This document shows positions 1-14,561 of a DNA stretch of 64,000 nucleotides, in pieces. Position 1 is the stretch's first letter. Each line of letters opens with the position of its first letter. The notes under the pieces were generated by a model. It had not been told where the DNA came from. It saw nothing but the letters and a program-made list of their open reading frames with translations, and made no database searches. The stretch spans positions 1-64,000 of the forward strand of contig NZ_PNYA01000007.1 of NCBI RefSeq assembly GCF_002879885.1, written 5' to 3'. Made by a program: the position numbers and the translations under genes. The DNA comes from Trinickia dabaoshanensis. GTDB taxonomy: Bacteria; Pseudomonadota; Gammaproteobacteria; Burkholderiales; Burkholderiaceae.

Positions 1-100
1 GAGTTGGTACCACCCCTTCCCATCCCGAACAGGACCGTGAAACGACTCCACGCCGATGATAGTGCGGATTGCCCGTGTGAAAGTAGGTAATCGTCAGGCA
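1..100 (+). rRNA. rrf: 5S ribosomal RNA, 3' part
   Basis: The first 100 bases match the body and 3' end of a betaproteobacterial 5S rRNA, including the conserved CCCATCCCGAAC stretch near the start and the closing GTCAGGC at 93-99. The first 15-20 bases lie outside the window, so only the 3' part is here. It marks the end of an rRNA operon on the plus strand and is followed directly by an intrinsic terminator. The exact 3' end is uncertain by one or two bases. Confidence 0.93.
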
Positions 101-112
101 CCCAATGCTAAG

Positions 113-148
113 AAACCCCCGAAAGCCTAGCGCTCTCGGGGGTTTTTG
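113..148 (+). terminator. Intrinsic terminator of the rRNA operon
   Basis: A 10-bp perfect stem (AAACCCCCGA at 113-122 with TCGGGGGTTT at 136-145) is followed by a T run. It lies 12 bases after the 5S rRNA and would end rRNA transcription before the tRNA-tuf operon. Confidence 0.9.
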
Positions 149-214
149 CTTTGCCACTCCGGAAAAATTTACCTATAAGTGAGAGCGTCGAACAATGAAG
201 CGCGCGCGAAAAGC

Positions 215-243
215 TTGACTCCGTGCGACTTTGTCTTCATAAT
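215..243 (+). promoter_or_regulatory. Sigma-70 promoter of the tRNA-tuf operon
   Basis: TTGACT at 215-220 and CATAAT at 238-243 are separated by exactly 17 bases, a near-consensus sigma-70 promoter. It sits just upstream of tRNA-Tyr and would drive the Tyr-Gly-Thr tRNAs together with tuf, and perhaps tRNA-Trp and secE. Position and spacing are seen; activity is inferred. Confidence 0.8.
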
Positions 244-257
244 TGTCCGTTCTCTGC

Positions 258-343
258 GGAGGGGTGCCCGAGTGGCTAAAGGGGGCAGACTGTAAATCTG
301 TTGGCTTACGCCTACGTTGGTTCGAATCCAACCTCCTCCACCA
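258..343 (+). tRNA. tRNA-Tyr (GTA anticodon)
   Basis: A complete class II tRNA with a long variable arm. The acceptor stem GGAGGGG pairs with CTCCTCC at 333-339 and the CCA end is encoded at 341-343. The anticodon loop reads CTGTAAA, giving GUA. It is the first gene of a tRNA-tuf transcription unit. Confidence 0.96.
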
Positions 344-386
344 GAATATGCAAGCCGTGGTGCGGCAGGGAATCGCGAAGGCCCTA

Positions 387-460
387 GCGGGTGTAGCTCA
401 ATGGTAGAGCAGAAGCCTTCCAAGCTTACGACGAGGGTTCGATTCCCTTCACCCGCTCCA
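387..460 (+). tRNA. tRNA-Gly (TCC anticodon)
   Basis: The cloverleaf starts GCGGGTG and closes with CACCCGC, discriminator T and encoded CCA. The anticodon loop is CTTCCAA, giving UCC. It lies 43 bases after tRNA-Tyr and 15 before tRNA-Thr, in the same transcription unit. Confidence 0.96.
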
Positions 461-475
461 ATGCCAAGAAGTACT

Positions 476-550
<75 letters not shown>

Positions 551-612
551 GTAGCTGTCATTGATTGTTTGCGTGCGGCGCAACATACGGAAAATCCTCT
601 TAGGAGTCGAAA

Positions 613-1803
<1,191 letters not shown>

Positions 1804-1866
1804 GCCAGCTAGTTCTCGTTGATCGGTGGTTTCGGGGTTGGCTGTAGGGTCAACCCCAAATGGTTT

Positions 1867-1942
1867 AGGGGTATAGCTCAACTGGCAGAGCGTCGGTCTC
1901 CAAAACCGAAGGTTGGGGGTTCGATTCCCTCTGCCCCTGCCA
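1867..1942 (+). tRNA. tRNA-Trp (CCA anticodon)
   Basis: The acceptor AGGGGTA pairs with TGCCCCT at 1932-1938, followed by discriminator G and encoded CCA. The anticodon loop CTCCAAA gives CCA. It sits between tuf and secE, 63 bases after tuf, as is usual in beta- and gammaproteobacteria. Confidence 0.96.
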
Positions 1943-1978
1943 AAATTCTGCGCCTAAACAGGCGCGCGTTAGGGTGTT

Positions 1979-2359
1979 ATGGCGAATCCTTCCGTCGAAG
2001 CTGTGGATACTTCCAGCGACAAGTTGATGGTAATCGCGGGTGTACTGCTGGTCTTGGCCGGGTTCGTGGGTTTCTTCTGGCTGAGCGGCCAGGAATGGTA
2101 TGTCCGCGGCGCGGCGCTTGCAGTCGGTGTCGCGGCCGGTGTAGTGGTTGGTCTCCTCTCCTCCCCCGGTAAGAGCTTTATCGCTTTCGCCAAGGACTCC
2201 TACAAAGAAGTCCGCAAGGTTGTTTGGCCGACTCGCAAGGAAGCAACGCAAACCACGCTCGTAGTCTTCGGCTTCGTGCTGGTGATGGCGGTGCTGCTGT
2301 GGATCAGCGATAAATCCATCGAATGGGTCATTTTCTCGGCGATTCTGGGTTGGAAATGA
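1979..2359 (+). CDS. secE: Preprotein translocase subunit SecE
   Basis: A 126-residue SecE of the longer proteobacterial form with three predicted membrane helices (about residues 16-36, 43-61 and 95-115). The conserved cytoplasmic amphipathic helix before the last segment carries the signature [13 protein letters not shown]. SecE clamps the SecY channel, which is encoded at 37625-38974. It is followed after one base by nusG, the standard secE-nusG pair. Confidence 0.96.
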   Translation: MANPSVEAVDTSSDKLMVIAGVLLVLAGFVGFFWLSGQEWYVRGAALAVGVAAGVVVGLLSSPGKSFIAFAKDSYKEVRKVVWPTRKEATQTTLVVFGFVLVMAVLLWISDKSIEWVIFSAILGWK

Positions 2360-2360
2360 T

Positions 2361-2918
2361 ATGAGCGATACTCCGGCATCCCCGAGCGGTAAACGTTGGT
2401 ATGTCGTGCATGCGTACTCCGGGATGGAGAAAAGCGTGCAACGAGCGCTCCAAGAGCGTATCGAGCGCGCCGGCATGCAAGACAAGTTCGGCCAGATTCT
2501 CGTGCCGACGGAAGAAGTCGTGGAAGTGAAAGGCGGTCACAAGTCTGTGACCGAACGTCGTTTCTTCCCCGGCTACGTTCTCGTCGAGATGGAAATGACC
2601 GACGAAACGTGGCACCTCGTCAAGAACACGGCGAAGGTGACGGGCTTCATCGGCGGCACGCGCAACAAGCCGAGCCCGATTTCCCCCCGGGAAGTCGAAA
2701 AGATCATGTCGCAGATGCAAGAAGGCGTCGAGAAGCCCCGGCCGAAGACGCTGTTCGAAGTGGGCGAAATGGTCCGCGTCAAGGAAGGTCCGTTCACGGA
2801 CTTCAATGGCAGCGTCGAGGAAGTGAACTACGAGAAATCGCGCGTGCGCGTCTCGGTCACGATCTTCGGTCGCGCCACACCTGTCGAGCTGGAATTCGGG
2901 CAGGTCGAGAAGCTGTAA
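2361..2918 (+). CDS. nusG: Transcription termination/antitermination factor NusG
   Basis: 185 residues. The N-terminal NGN domain begins with the usual WYVVHAYSG motif and contains the [10 protein letters not shown] strand. The C-terminal KOW domain carries [11 protein letters not shown]. NusG binds RNA polymerase, suppresses pausing, and links it to Rho or to ribosomal protein S10, whose gene is at 27893-28204. It starts one base after the secE stop, so the two are cotranscribed. Length and motifs are fully typical. Confidence 0.97.
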   Translation: MSDTPASPSGKRWYVVHAYSGMEKSVQRALQERIERAGMQDKFGQILVPTEEVVEVKGGHKSVTERRFFPGYVLVEMEMTDETWHLVKNTAKVTGFIGGTRNKPSPISPREVEKIMSQMQEGVEKPRPKTLFEVGEMVRVKEGPFTDFNGSVEEVNYEKSRVRVSVTIFGRATPVELEFGQVEKL

Positions 2919-2933
2919 TACATTCCAACGGGT

Positions 2934-2956
2934 CGCCCGCTAGCGGGCGGTCCGTT
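2934..2956 (+). terminator. Hairpin with short T run after nusG
   Basis: CGCCCG at 2934-2939 pairs with CGGGCG at 2944-2949 around a CTAG loop, followed by TCCGTTTT. The T run is short, so termination may be partial. It separates secE-nusG from the L11 operon. Confidence 0.5.
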
Positions 2957-3071
2957 TTCGCGCTTACGGCCCGCGTTATGGCCGTTGAGGAGCGTCAGTA
3001 ATCGCGAGCGATCGCGGTGACCACGCGCTACTACTCACCGAACGCTCGCGCGTTCTAACGAGGTTTTCGAC

Positions 3072-3503
3072 ATGGCAAAGAAAATCATCGGCTTTATCAA
3101 GCTGCAGATCCCTGCAGGTAAAGCCAATCCGTCGCCGCCGGTTGGTCCGGCACTGGGCCAACGCGGCCTGAACATCATGGAGTTCTGCAAGGCGTTCAAC
3201 GCGCAGACCCAAGCGATGGAACCGGGTCTGCCCGTTCCCGTCGTGATCACGGCATTCGCCGACAAGAGCTTCACGTTCATCCTCAAGACGCCTCCGGCCA
3301 CCGTGCTGATCAAGAAGGCTGCGAAGATCGACAAGGGTTCGAGCAAGCCGCACACCGACAAGGTCGGCAAGATCACGCGCGCGCAAGCCGAAGACATCGC
3401 CAAGGCGAAGATGCCCGACCTCACGGCAGCCGATCTGGACGCCGCAGTTCGCACGATCGCTGGCAGCGCCCGTTCGATGGGCATCACCGTGGAGGGCGTG
3501 TAA
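3072..3503 (+). CDS. rplK: 50S ribosomal protein L11
   Basis: A 143-residue L11 with the conserved N-terminal segment [15 protein letters not shown] and the C-terminal rRNA-binding domain ending in MGITVEGV. L11 forms part of the GTPase-associated centre with the L10-L12 stalk encoded downstream and is needed for RelA activation. The gene abuts rplA with no intergenic base. The rplA Shine-Dalgarno (GGAGG, 3491-3495) lies inside its last codons, which suggests translational coupling. Confidence 0.98.
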   Translation: MAKKIIGFIKLQIPAGKANPSPPVGPALGQRGLNIMEFCKAFNAQTQAMEPGLPVPVVITAFADKSFTFILKTPPATVLIKKAAKIDKGSSKPHTDKVGKITRAQAEDIAKAKMPDLTAADLDAAVRTIAGSARSMGITVEGV

Positions 3504-4205
3504 ATGGCTAAGGTTTCCAAGCGTCTGAAGGCATTCGAAAGCAAGATCGATCGCCAGAAGCTGTACCCCCTCGACGAAGCGCTGTCGCTCGTGAAGGGCT
3601 GTGCTACGGCCAAGTTCGACGAGTCGATCGACGTTGCCGTCCAGCTCGGCATCGATGCGAAGAAGTCGGACCAAGTGGTTCGCGGCTCGGTCGTGTTGCC
3701 CGCCGGTACCGGCAAGTCGGTCCGCGTGGCCGTGTTCGCGCAAGGTGAAAAGGCCGAGCAAGCACGTGCAGCCGGCGCCGAAATCGTCGGCATGGAAGAT
3801 CTGGCCGAACAAATCAAGGGCGGCAATCTGAACTTCGACGTCGTGATCGCTTCGCCGGACACGATGCGTGTCGTCGGTACGCTGGGCCAGATCCTCGGTC
3901 CGCGCGGCCTGATGCCGAACCCGAAGGTCGGTACGGTTACGCCCGACGTCGCCACGGCTGTGAAGAACGCCAAGGCAGGTCAGGTTCAATTCCGCGTCGA
4001 CAAGGCCGGGATCATCCACGCAACGATCGGCCGTGCATCGTTCGAAGCGGTTGCGCTGCGCTCGAACCTGTCGGCACTCGTCGAAGCGCTGCAAAAAGCC
4101 AAGCCCGCTACGAGCAAGGGCGTGTACCTGCGCAAGATCGCTCTGTCGAGCACGATGGGCGTCGGCGTTCGTGTCGATCAAGGCACGCTGGCCGCGCAAC
4201 AGTAA
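3504..4205 (+). CDS. rplA: 50S ribosomal protein L1
   Basis: A 233-residue L1 with the signature [17 protein letters not shown] in the second domain. L1 forms the mobile stalk beside the E site and in related bacteria represses its own operon by binding the rplK leader. It starts immediately after the rplK stop. A 311-base leader separates it from rplJ. Confidence 0.98.
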   Translation: MAKVSKRLKAFESKIDRQKLYPLDEALSLVKGCATAKFDESIDVAVQLGIDAKKSDQVVRGSVVLPAGTGKSVRVAVFAQGEKAEQARAAGAEIVGMEDLAEQIKGGNLNFDVVIASPDTMRVVGTLGQILGPRGLMPNPKVGTVTPDVATAVKNAKAGQVQFRVDKAGIIHATIGRASFEAVALRSNLSALVEALQKAKPATSKGVYLRKIALSSTMGVGVRVDQGTLAAQQ

Positions 4206-4516
4206 AGAATCGATCGCGTTCGGTGCGGCATTGGCCGGCCGACGCGGTATTTAAGGGCTTTGGGCGGTCGTGAGAGGGCAGTTTCGCTTCGCACGGCCGG
4301 TTGTCAAAGACCGTTGGTGGGGATGCAGCAGGTAGGTGTCTCCTTAATATCCGCCAACGCAGATGGCGAACCCGAATAAGTTTTGCAGTGATTGAGCCCG
4401 TGGGCCAGCGCAGCGATGCGCGAAGCCGGCGGGTGAAATACTCCTAACCCTCGGACGCCGTTGTTGAACGCGGTGTATCGGGCATGTGCCCGGCGCACCG
4501 AATCTGGAGGTTAACC
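4206..4516 (+). promoter_or_regulatory. Intergenic leader upstream of rplJ
   Basis: A 311-base non-coding stretch between rplA and rplJ. By position it corresponds to the L10 leader, where the L10-(L12) complex binds and represses rplJL translation in many bacteria. I see several G/C-rich complementary segments but could not identify the L10 kink-turn or a confident promoter by eye. No plausible gene is present. Confidence 0.45.
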
Positions 4517-5014
4517 GTGCCACTGAACAAAGAAGATAAGCAGGCCGTCGTGGCTGAGGTTTCCGCGCAAGTCGCGAAGGCCCAGACCATGGTGTTGGCC
4601 GAGTATCGTGGGATCACGGTTGGCGATCTGACGAAGCTGCGCGCGAAAGCGCGTGAGCAGAAGGTGTACCTGCGCGTGTTGAAGAACACGCTGGCGCGTC
4701 GCGCTGTCGAGGGTACTCCGTTTGCTCCGCTGGCAGAGCAGATGACCGGTCCTCTGATCTACGGCATCTCGGAAGATGCCATTGCCGCCGCCAAGGTCGT
4801 CAACGACTTCGGCAAAAGCAATGACAAGTTGATCATCAAGGCCGGCTCGTACGAAGGCAAGGTGATGGATAAGGCAGGCGTGCAAGCGCTGGCCAGCATC
4901 CCGAGCCGCGAAGAGCTTCTGTCCAAGCTGTTGTTCGTCATGCAAGCGCCTGTTTCGGGCTTCGCGCGCGCACTCGCTGCGCTCGCCGAGAAGAAGCAAG
5001 GCGAAGCCGCCTAA
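4517..5014 (+). CDS. rplJ: 50S ribosomal protein L10
   Basis: A 165-residue L10, the base of the ribosomal stalk that carries L7/L12 dimers through its C-terminal helix. I chose the GTG at 4517 because it lies six bases after GGAGG (4506-4510) and gives the family N-terminus [11 protein letters not shown]. The open frame continues upstream to 4484, but that extension has no family match. It is followed by rplL after 78 bases. Confidence 0.96.
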   Translation: MPLNKEDKQAVVAEVSAQVAKAQTMVLAEYRGITVGDLTKLRAKAREQKVYLRVLKNTLARRAVEGTPFAPLAEQMTGPLIYGISEDAIAAAKVVNDFGKSNDKLIIKAGSYEGKVMDKAGVQALASIPSREELLSKLLFVMQAPVSGFARALAALAEKKQGEAA

Positions 5015-5092
5015 ACGGGCGGTGCATGGTGCACATCGGCCGAGCGTAACTGATCGCTGGCTGTATCCGAATTCAATTTAGGAGTATTTCTC

Positions 5093-5470
5093 ATGGCAAT
5101 CGCAAAAGAAGACATCCTCGAAGCCGTAGGCTCGATGTCGGTTCTGGAACTGAACGAACTCGTCAAGGCGTTCGAAGAGAAGTTCGGCGTGTCGGCTGCT
5201 GCTGTCGCAGTCGCAGGCCCCGCAGGTGCGGGTGGTGGTGCTGCCGCCGCTGAAGAGCAGACCGAATTCACGGTCAACCTGCTCGAAGCCGGCGCCAACA
5301 AGGTTTCCGTCATTAAGGCTGTTCGCGAACTGACGGGCCTGGGCCTGAAGGAAGCGAAGGACCTGGTCGACGGCGCACCGAAGCCCGTGAAGGAAGCGGT
5401 GCCCAAGGCTGCTGCCGAAGAAGCGAAGAAGAAGCTGGAAGAAGCCGGCGCGAAGGCCGAAATCAAGTAA
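5093..5470 (+). CDS. rplL: 50S ribosomal protein L7/L12
   Basis: A 125-residue L12: an N-terminal dimerisation domain, an Ala/Gly-rich hinge around residues 35-55, and a C-terminal factor-binding domain with [15 protein letters not shown]. It recruits translational GTPases such as EF-Tu and EF-G, both encoded in this window. A hairpin 20 bases after its stop probably adjusts read-through into rpoBC. Confidence 0.98.
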   Translation: MAIAKEDILEAVGSMSVLELNELVKAFEEKFGVSAAAVAVAGPAGAGGGAAAAEEQTEFTVNLLEAGANKVSVIKAVRELTGLGLKEAKDLVDGAPKPVKEAVPKAAAEEAKKKLEEAGAKAEIK

Positions 5471-5490
5471 GGCCCCTCGCGTTGTGCGAA

Positions 5491-5520
5491 GGCTGGCGGT
5501 TATCCACCGCCGGCCTTTTT
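5491..5520 (+). terminator. Attenuator hairpin between rplL and rpoB
   Basis: GGCTGGCGGT at 5491-5500 pairs with ACCGCCGGCC at 5505-5514 (10 bp including one G-U) and is followed by six T residues. In E. coli a partial terminator at this position lowers rpoBC transcription relative to rplJL; the same role is inferred here. Confidence 0.8.
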
Positions 5521-5852
5521 GTGCTTTGTGGGGACTATGTTTTGCTGGGATGCGTCCCGGCGGTGCATAGCCCCTAGAGGCCAAAGAAAATTGCCTTTCG
5601 CGCGCTCGCAAGCGCACGTCGACCGGCATTTCTCTTTGTCTTCTGAAGCGACTGCAGAAGGCAAGTTTGGTCGGGCGGCGGGCAACATAGGCATCCGCTG
5701 CCGTCAGCCAGCGGTTGGTAGCGGCCAACCACCAAGCTTCTAGGCTCGTTCAAGCCTCAGGACGGCCATCGGGTCTCAGTCGGTGAACACTCGGGTTGTC
5801 TCACCTGGCGACTATAGCCTCGACAACATGCCCGCCGTGATTCGGAGATCGT
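5521..5852 (+). other. Gene-free spacer before rpoB
   Basis: 332 bases between the attenuator and rpoB. Short open frames exist but lack family features and their base composition is not coding-like. The unusually AT-poor, repeat-poor spacer may hold an rpoBC promoter (for instance around GACTATAGCC at 5810-5819) or RNA processing sites. I cannot support a specific element. Confidence 0.35.
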
Positions 5853-8800
5853 ATGCAATATTCCTTCACCGAGAAGAAGCGCATTCGTAAGAGTTTTGCG
5901 AAGCGCCCCATCGTTCACCAAGTACCTTTCCTGCTGGCCACCCAGCTTGAATCATTCAGCACGTTTCTGCAAGCCGACGTGCTCGCGAACGCTCGCAAAC
6001 CCGAGGGTTTGCAGGCCGCGTTCACGTCTGTTTTTCCGATCGTCTCGCACAACGGTTTCGCGCGCCTCGAGTTCGTGAGCTATGCGTTGTCGCCGCCGGC
6101 CTTCAACATCAAGGAATGCCAGCAGCGCGGTCTCACCTATTGTTCGGCCTTGCGCGCCAAGGTGCGTCTGGTTCTGCTCGATAAAGAGTCGCCGAGCAAG
6201 CCCGTCGTCAAGGAAGTCAAGGAGCAGGAAGTGTACATGGGCGAAATTCCGCTCATGACGCCCACCGGCTCGTTCGTCATCAACGGCACCGAGCGTGTCA
6301 TCGTCTCGCAGCTGCACCGTTCGCCGGGCGTGTTCTTCGAACACGACAAGGGCAAGACGCACAGCTCGGGCAAGCTGCTGTTCTCGGCACGGATCATTCC
6401 GTACCGCGGCTCGTGGCTCGACTTCGAATTCGACCCGAAGGACATCCTGTACTTCCGTGTCGACCGCCGCCGCAAGATGCCGGTCACGATCTTGCTGAAG
6501 GCCATCGGCCTTTCGCCCGAACAGATCCTCGCGAACTTCTTCGTCTTCGACAACTTCACGCTGATGGGTGAAGGCGCGCAGATGGAGTTCGTGCCCGAGC
6601 GTCTGCGCGGCGAAGTCGCGCGCTTCGACATCACCGATCGCGACGGCAACGTCATCGTCCAAAAGGACAAGCGGATCAACGCGAAGCACATTCGCGACCT
6701 CGAAAACGCGAAGACGAAGTTCATCTCGGTTCCCGAAGACTATTTGCTCGGCCGCGTGCTCGCGAAGAACGTGATCGACGGCGACACGGGCGAAGTCATC
6801 GCGAACGCGAACGAGGAAATCACCGAGAGCACGCTCGAAAAGCTGCGCGAAGCCAAGGTGAAGGACATCCAGACGCTCTACACGAACGATCTGGACCAAG
6901 GCCCGTATATCTCGTCAACGCTGCGTATCGACGAAACGACCGACAAGACGGCCGCGCGTATCGCGATCTACCGCATGATGCGCCCGGGCGAGCCGCCGAC
7001 CGAAGAAGCGGTCGAGGCCCTCTTCAATCGTCTGTTCTACAGCGAAGACGCGTACGACCTCTCGAAGGTCGGCCGTATGAAGTTCAACCGCCGTGTCGGC
7101 CGTGACGAAATCACGGGCCCGATGACGCTGCAAGACGACGACATCCTCGCGACGATCAAGATCCTCGTCGAGTTGCGCAACGGCAAGGGCGAAGTGGACG
7201 ACATCGACCACCTCGGCAATCGTCGTGTGCGTTGCGTGGGCGAACTCGCGGAAAACCAATTCCGCGCCGGTCTCGTGCGCGTCGAACGCGCGGTGAAGGA
7301 ACGCCTCGGCCAAGCCGAGAGCGAAAACCTGATGCCGCACGATCTGATCAACTCGAAGCCGATTTCGTCGGCCATTCGCGAGTTCTTCGGTTCGTCGCAG
7401 TTGTCGCAGTTCATGGACCAAACCAACCCGCTGTCGGAAATCACGCACAAGCGCCGTGTTTCCGCACTGGGCCCGGGCGGTTTGACGCGTGAGCGCGCAG
7501 GCTTCGAAGTACGCGACGTGCACCCGACCCACTACGGCCGCGTCTGCCCGATCGAAACGCCGGAAGGTCCGAACATCGGTCTGATCAACTCGCTCGCGCT
7601 TTACGCGCACCTGAACGAGTACGGCTTCCTCGAAACGCCGTACCGCAAGGTCGTGGACAGCAAAGTCACGGATCAAATCGATTACCTGTCGGCGATCGAA
7701 GAAGGCCGTTACGTGATCGCTCAGGCGAACGCGGCGGTGGCCGAAGACGGCACGCTGACCGACGAACTCGTGTCGTCGCGCGAAGCCGGCGAAACGCTGA
7801 TGGTCACGCCGGACCGCATCCAGTACATGGACGTGGCGCCGTCGCAGATCGTCTCGGTCGCAGCCTCGCTGATTCCGTTCCTCGAGCACGATGACGCGAA
7901 CCGTGCATTGATGGGTTCGAACATGCAGCGTCAAGCCGTGCCCTGTCTGCGTCCGGAAAAGCCGGTCGTCGGTACGGGTATCGAGCGTACGGTGGCCGTC
8001 GACTCGGGCACCACGGTGCAAGCGCTGCGCGGCGGTGTGGTCGATTACGTCGACGCGGGCCGTATCGTCATTCGTGTGAACGACGACGAAGCGGTGGCCG
8101 GTGAAGTCGGCGTGGACATCTACAACCTGATCAAGTACACGCGCTCGAACCAAAACACGAACATCAACCAGCGTCCGATCGTGAAGGTCGGCGATATGGT
8201 GTCGCGCGGCGACGTCCTCGCGGACGGCGCTTCGACCGACCTGGGCGAGCTCGCGCTCGGCCAGAACATGCTCGTCGCGTTCATGCCGTGGAACGGCTAC
8301 AACTTCGAAGATTCGATCTTGATCTCCGAGAAGGTCGTGGCCGACGATCGCTATACGTCGATCCACATCGAAGAGCTGAACGTGGTCGCTCGCGACACGA
8401 AGCTCGGACCCGAGGAAATCACGCGCGACATCTCGAACCTGGCGGAAGTGCAACTGGGCCGTCTGGATGAGTCGGGCATCGTCTACATCGGCGCCGAAGT
8501 CGAAGCGGGCGACGTGCTCGTCGGTAAGGTCACGCCGAAGGGCGAAACCCAGCTCACGCCGGAAGAAAAGCTGCTGCGCGCCATCTTCGGCGAGAAGGCA
8601 TCCGACGTGAAGGATACGTCGCTGCGCGTGCCCTCGGGCATGAGCGGCACGGTCATCGACGTGCAGGTGTTCACGCGTGAAGGCATCCAGCGCGACAAGC
8701 GCGCGCAACAGATCATCGACGATGAACTGAAGCGCTACCGCCTCGACTTGAACGACCAGTTGCGCATTGTCGAAGGCGATGCGTTCCAGCGTTTGGCTCG

Positions 8801-9959
8801 TATGCTCGAAGGCAAGGTGGCCAACGGCGGTCCGAAGAAGCTCGCGAAGGGCACGAAGATCGACCAGGCTTACCTGTCGGATCTCGACCACTATCACTGG
8901 TTCGACATCCGTCTGGCCGACGAAGAGGCTGCCGCTCAACTCGAAGCGATCAAGAACTCGATCGAAGAGAAGCGTCACCAATTCGACTTGGCCTTCGAAG
9001 AGAAGCGCAAGAAGCTCACGCAAGGCGACGAGCTGCCCCCGGGCGTGCTGAAGATGGTCAAGGTGTACCTGGCCGTGAAGCGCCGCCTGCAGCCTGGCGA
9101 CAAGATGGCCGGCCGTCACGGTAACAAGGGTGTCGTGTCGAAGATCGTTCCGATCGAAGACATGCCGTACATGGCGGATGGCCGTCCGGCCGACGTCGTG
9201 CTGAACCCGCTCGGCGTGCCGTCGCGGATGAACGTGGGTCAGGTGCTCGAAGTGCACCTCGGCTGGGCCGCGAAGGGTCTCGGCTGGCGTATCGGCGAAA
9301 TGCTGCAGCGTCAGGCGAAGGTCGAAGAGCTGCGCGTGTTCCTGACGAAGCTGTACAACGAATCGGGCCGCGCCGAAGAGCTGGAAAGCTTCTCGGACGA
9401 CGACATCCTCGAACTCGCCAAGAACCTGCGTGAAGGCGTGCCGTTCGCGACGCCGGTGTTCGATGGCGCGACGGAAGAGGAAATGTCGAAGATGCTCGAC
9501 CTCGCCTTCCCGGACGACATCGCGCAGAACCTGGGCATGACGAAGTCGAAGAACCAGGTGCAACTGTGCGATGGCCGTACGGGTGAGCCTTTCGAGCGCA
9601 CGGTTACCGTGGGCTACATGCACTACCTGAAGCTGCACCACTTGGTGGACGACAAGATGCATGCGCGTTCGACGGGTCCGTACTCGCTCGTGACGCAGCA
9701 GCCGCTCGGTGGTAAGGCGCAATTCGGTGGTCAGCGCTTCGGTGAAATGGAAGTGTGGGCGCTCGAGGCGTACGGCGCTTCGTATGTGCTGCAGGAAATG
9801 TTGACGGTGAAGTCCGATGACGTGACGGGCCGGACGAAGGTGTACGAAAACCTCGTCAAGGGCGACCACGTGATCGACGCGGGCATGCCGGAATCCTTCA
9901 ACGTGCTGGTGAAGGAAATCCGCTCGCTCGGCATCGACATCGACCTCGACCGCAACTAA
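5853..9959 (+). CDS. rpoB: DNA-directed RNA polymerase subunit beta
   Basis: A 1368-residue beta subunit of normal betaproteobacterial length, starting [15 protein letters not shown]. The rifampicin-binding cluster lies around residues 512-535 and reads [18 protein letters not shown] followed by THKRRVSAL. The positions equivalent to E. coli Asp516, His526 and Ser531 are unchanged, so no common resistance substitution is visible; an Asn-to-Thr difference falls at E. coli 518. It is followed by rpoC after 21 bases, forming the usual rpoBC unit. Confidence 0.99.
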   Translation: MQYSFTEKKRIRKSFAKRPIVHQVPFLLATQLESFSTFLQADVLANARKPEGLQAAFTSVFPIVSHNGFARLEFVSYALSPPAFNIKECQQRGLTYCSALRAKVRLVLLDKESPSKPVVKEVKEQEVYMGEIPLMTPTGSFVINGTERVIVSQLHRSPGVFFEHDKGKTHSSGKLLFSARIIPYRGSWLDFEFDPKDILYFRVDRRRKMPVTILLKAIGLSPEQILANFFVFDNFTLMGEGAQMEFVPERLRGEVARFDITDRDGNVIVQKDKRINAKHIRDLENAKTKFISVPEDYLLGRVLAKNVIDGDTGEVIANANEEITESTLEKLREAKVKDIQTLYTNDLDQGPYISSTLRIDETTDKTAARIAIYRMMRPGEPPTEEAVEALFNRLFYSEDAYDLSKVGRMKFNRRVGRDEITGPMTLQDDDILATIKILVELRNGKGEVDDIDHLGNRRVRCVGELAENQFRAGLVRVERAVKERLGQAESENLMPHDLINSKPISSAIREFFGSSQLSQFMDQTNPLSEITHKRRVSALGPGGLTRERAGFEVRDVHPTHYGRVCPIETPEGPNIGLINSLALYAHLNEYGFLETPYRKVVDSKVTDQIDYLSAIEEGRYVIAQANAAVAEDGTLTDELVSSREAGETLMVTPDRIQYMDVAPSQIVSVAASLIPFLEHDDANRALMGSNMQRQAVPCLRPEKPVVGTGIERTVAVDSGTTVQALRGGVVDYVDAGRIVIRVNDDEAVAGEVGVDIYNLIKYTRSNQNTNINQRPIVKVGDMVSRGDVLADGASTDLGELALGQNMLVAFMPWNGYNFEDSILISEKVVADDRYTSIHIEELNVVARDTKLGPEEITRDISNLAEVQLGRLDESGIVYIGAEVEAGDVLVGKVTPKGETQLTPEEKLLRAIFGEKASDVKDTSLRVPSGMSGTVIDVQVFTREGIQRDKRAQQIIDDELKRYRLDLNDQLRIVEGDAFQRLARMLEGKVANGGPKKLAKGTKIDQAYLSDLDHYHWFDIRLADEEAAAQLEAIKNSIEEKRHQFDLAFEEKRKKLTQGDELPPGVLKMVKVYLAVKRRLQPGDKMAGRHGNKGVVSKIVPIEDMPYMADGRPADVVLNPLGVPSRMNVGQVLEVHLGWAAKGLGWRIGEMLQRQAKVEELRVFLTKLYNESGRAEELESFSDDDILELAKNLREGVPFATPVFDGATEEEMSKMLDLAFPDDIAQNLGMTKSKNQVQLCDGRTGEPFERTVTVGYMHYLKLHHLVDDKMHARSTGPYSLVTQQPLGGKAQFGGQRFGEMEVWALEAYGASYVLQEMLTVKSDDVTGRTKVYENLVKGDHVIDAGMPESFNVLVKEIRSLGIDIDLDRN

Positions 9960-9980
9960 TCGGACTACGGAGAGAAGGCA

Positions 9981-14237
<4,257 letters not shown>

Positions 14238-14290
14238 GTTCGGGCGGCGCACCGCGCCGCTTGTCCCCCCGCCCGCGCCTCTGGCGCAAG

Positions 14291-14323
14291 AACCGCTCGG
14301 TTTCGACCGAGCGGTTTTTTTTC
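14291..14323 (+). terminator. Strong intrinsic terminator after rpoC
   Basis: A perfect 11-bp stem (AACCGCTCGGT with ACCGAGCGGTT) around a TTCG tetraloop is followed by a run of T. It closes the rpoBC transcription unit and forms the left edge of the accessory block. Confidence 0.95.
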
Positions 14324-14561
14324 GTCCGTGCGTTTCGCGGCGAACGGGTGCCACATGCTCGATCGCGAGACCGCCGGTTGGCGGAAAAACACGAATGCCT
14401 GTCCGATTTCACCCGTCGCGAAAAAAGACGATTTAAATCGATAATCCCGAAGAGCATAAAAACAAATACCGCCTTCGATCTCGAAGGTTTAGCCGTGTTT
14501 TGGGATTTTTTACAAAAATGCGGAGCGGGGCAAATACAGAGCGAAATCCGGGAGGAGCATC
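14324..14561 (+). promoter_or_regulatory. AT-rich regulatory region with two dyads
   Basis: 238 non-coding bases that are clearly richer in A+T than the flanking genes, most of all at 14421-14520. Two inverted repeats stand out: the perfect palindrome CGATTTAAATCG at 14429-14440, and CCTTCGA / TCGAAGG at 14472-14478 and 14481-14487. They resemble operators for the exoprotein gene that follows. No convincing sigma-70 promoter could be assigned by eye. Confidence 0.45.

Noticed and set aside
5519-5743. A 74-codon plus-strand frame in the rplL-rpoB spacer
   Set aside because: No ribosome-binding site, no resemblance to a known protein, starts inside the attenuator T run.
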